The position numbers were made by a program, and so were the translations under genes. Below are positions 6,135-6,353 of a stretch of 6,353 nucleotides of DNA, one piece after another. The notes under the pieces were generated by a model. That model had not been told where the DNA came from. It saw nothing but the letters and a program-made list of their open reading frames with translations, and did no database searches. This DNA comes from Endomicrobium sp. (lineage in GTDB: Bacteria; Elusimicrobiota; Endomicrobiia; Endomicrobiales; Endomicrobiaceae), in contig JAISKX010000232.1 of the NCBI GenBank assembly GCA_031260765.1, forward strand, positions 1 to 6,353. Direction: 5' to 3'. Numbering within the stretch: position 1 is the stretch's first letter; every line of letters starts with the position of its first letter.

Positions 6135-6163
6135 ATTTTACATTTAAGGACTATCTATGTCAA
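6135..6163 (-). promoter_or_regulatory. Predicted sigma70-type promoter of the trxA-trxB-polA-coaE operon
   Basis: On the minus strand TTGACA (6158-6163) is a perfect -35 box. After a 17-nt spacer comes TAAAAT (6135-6140), five of six matches to the -10 consensus. Transcription should begin near 6128, leaving a leader of about 27 nt with the strong trxA ribosome binding site. No operator, riboswitch or attenuator fits into so short a leader. No comparable promoter is evident in front of trxB, polA or coaE. Confidence 0.8.
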
Positions 6164-6221
6164 ACAAAAATAAAAACCTATTATAAAAGCAATATTTCTC
6201 GTCGCTATATAGGCAATTAAG

Positions 6222-6250
6222 TTGATATTGCGATAAAATTTTTCTCTATT
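6222..6250 (+). promoter_or_regulatory. Weak candidate promoter for the divergent plus-strand gene
   Basis: TTGATA (6222-6227), a 17-nt spacer and TCTATT (6245-6250) match the consensus at five and four positions. In DNA this rich in A and T such a match is not compelling. It is listed because a divergent promoter must lie somewhere between 6164 and 6289 unless the gene is read from its own internal start. Confidence 0.25.
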
Positions 6251-6300
6251 CGTTAGATAAGCGTTTTTTGAGAGCGGAAAGATGAAATTGGAGATATTAA

Positions 6301-6353
6301 ATGAGAAAATTTAGCATTTTATTATTAGTTTTATTGGCGGCGGGCGGCGGGAA
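6301..6353 (+). CDS. Start of an exported protein with a signal peptide, cut by the window edge
   Basis: An ATG at 6301 follows GGAG (6290-6293) with seven bases between. The 17 visible codons read MRKFSILLLVLLAAGGG: a basic start (R2, K3), then a hydrophobic run of Leu, Ile and Val, then small residues, which is the form of a signal peptide. No lipobox Cys is visible before the sequence ends, so a lipoprotein is neither shown nor excluded. An ATG at 6282 is in another frame and meets TAG after ten codons. The mature protein lies beyond the window and its function cannot be told. Confidence 0.6.
   Translation, partial: MRKFSILLLVLLAAGGG

Overview
The window is AT-rich bacterial DNA. It is tightly packed and almost all of it is coded on the minus strand. 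No rRNA, tRNA, CRISPR array, insertion sequence or transposase is visible. The gene content is bacterial housekeeping plus a small accessory tail. I cannot fix the phylum: an AT-rich, probably Gram-negative or host-associated lineage fits, and an Elusimicrobiota/Endomicrobium-like source is only a guess.

Right part, read right to left (6163 down to 1561): a near-consensus sigma70-type promoter (TTGACA, 17 nt, TAAAAT) drives a four-gene operon, trxA (thioredoxin), trxB (thioredoxin reductase), polA (DNA polymerase I) and coaE (dephospho-CoA kinase). trxA and trxB are 4 nt apart. trxB/polA and polA/coaE each overlap by 4 nt (ATGA). TrxB recharges TrxA with NADPH, and TrxA reduces protein disulfides. 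PolA does gap filling and primer removal, and CoaE makes the final step of coenzyme A. PolA has an intact 5' nuclease and a complete polymerase core, but the 3'-5' proofreading residues are gone. It also carries Asp in place of the usual motif A Glu that limits ribonucleotide use. At the far right edge a divergent plus-strand gene begins with a signal-peptide-like N-terminus and is cut by the window.

Left part (1468 down to 1): dinD, an SOS-type DNA-damage-inducible protein with a Bro-N domain, is followed after 166 nt by the N-terminal half of an AlbA_2 (Schlafen/DivN_4-like) putative regulator that is cut by the left edge. The gap between them holds a promoter-like TTGACA/TATAAT pair overlapped by a 30-bp palindrome.

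The most unusual signal is that this palindrome matches, at 25 of 30 positions, a second palindrome lying inside dinD. The dinD copy has a perfect 28-bp palindromic core. The intergenic copy also reads, in dinD's own frame, as the conserved DinD motif (DHFVDISKMV). It may be an operator, a relic of another dinD, or both.
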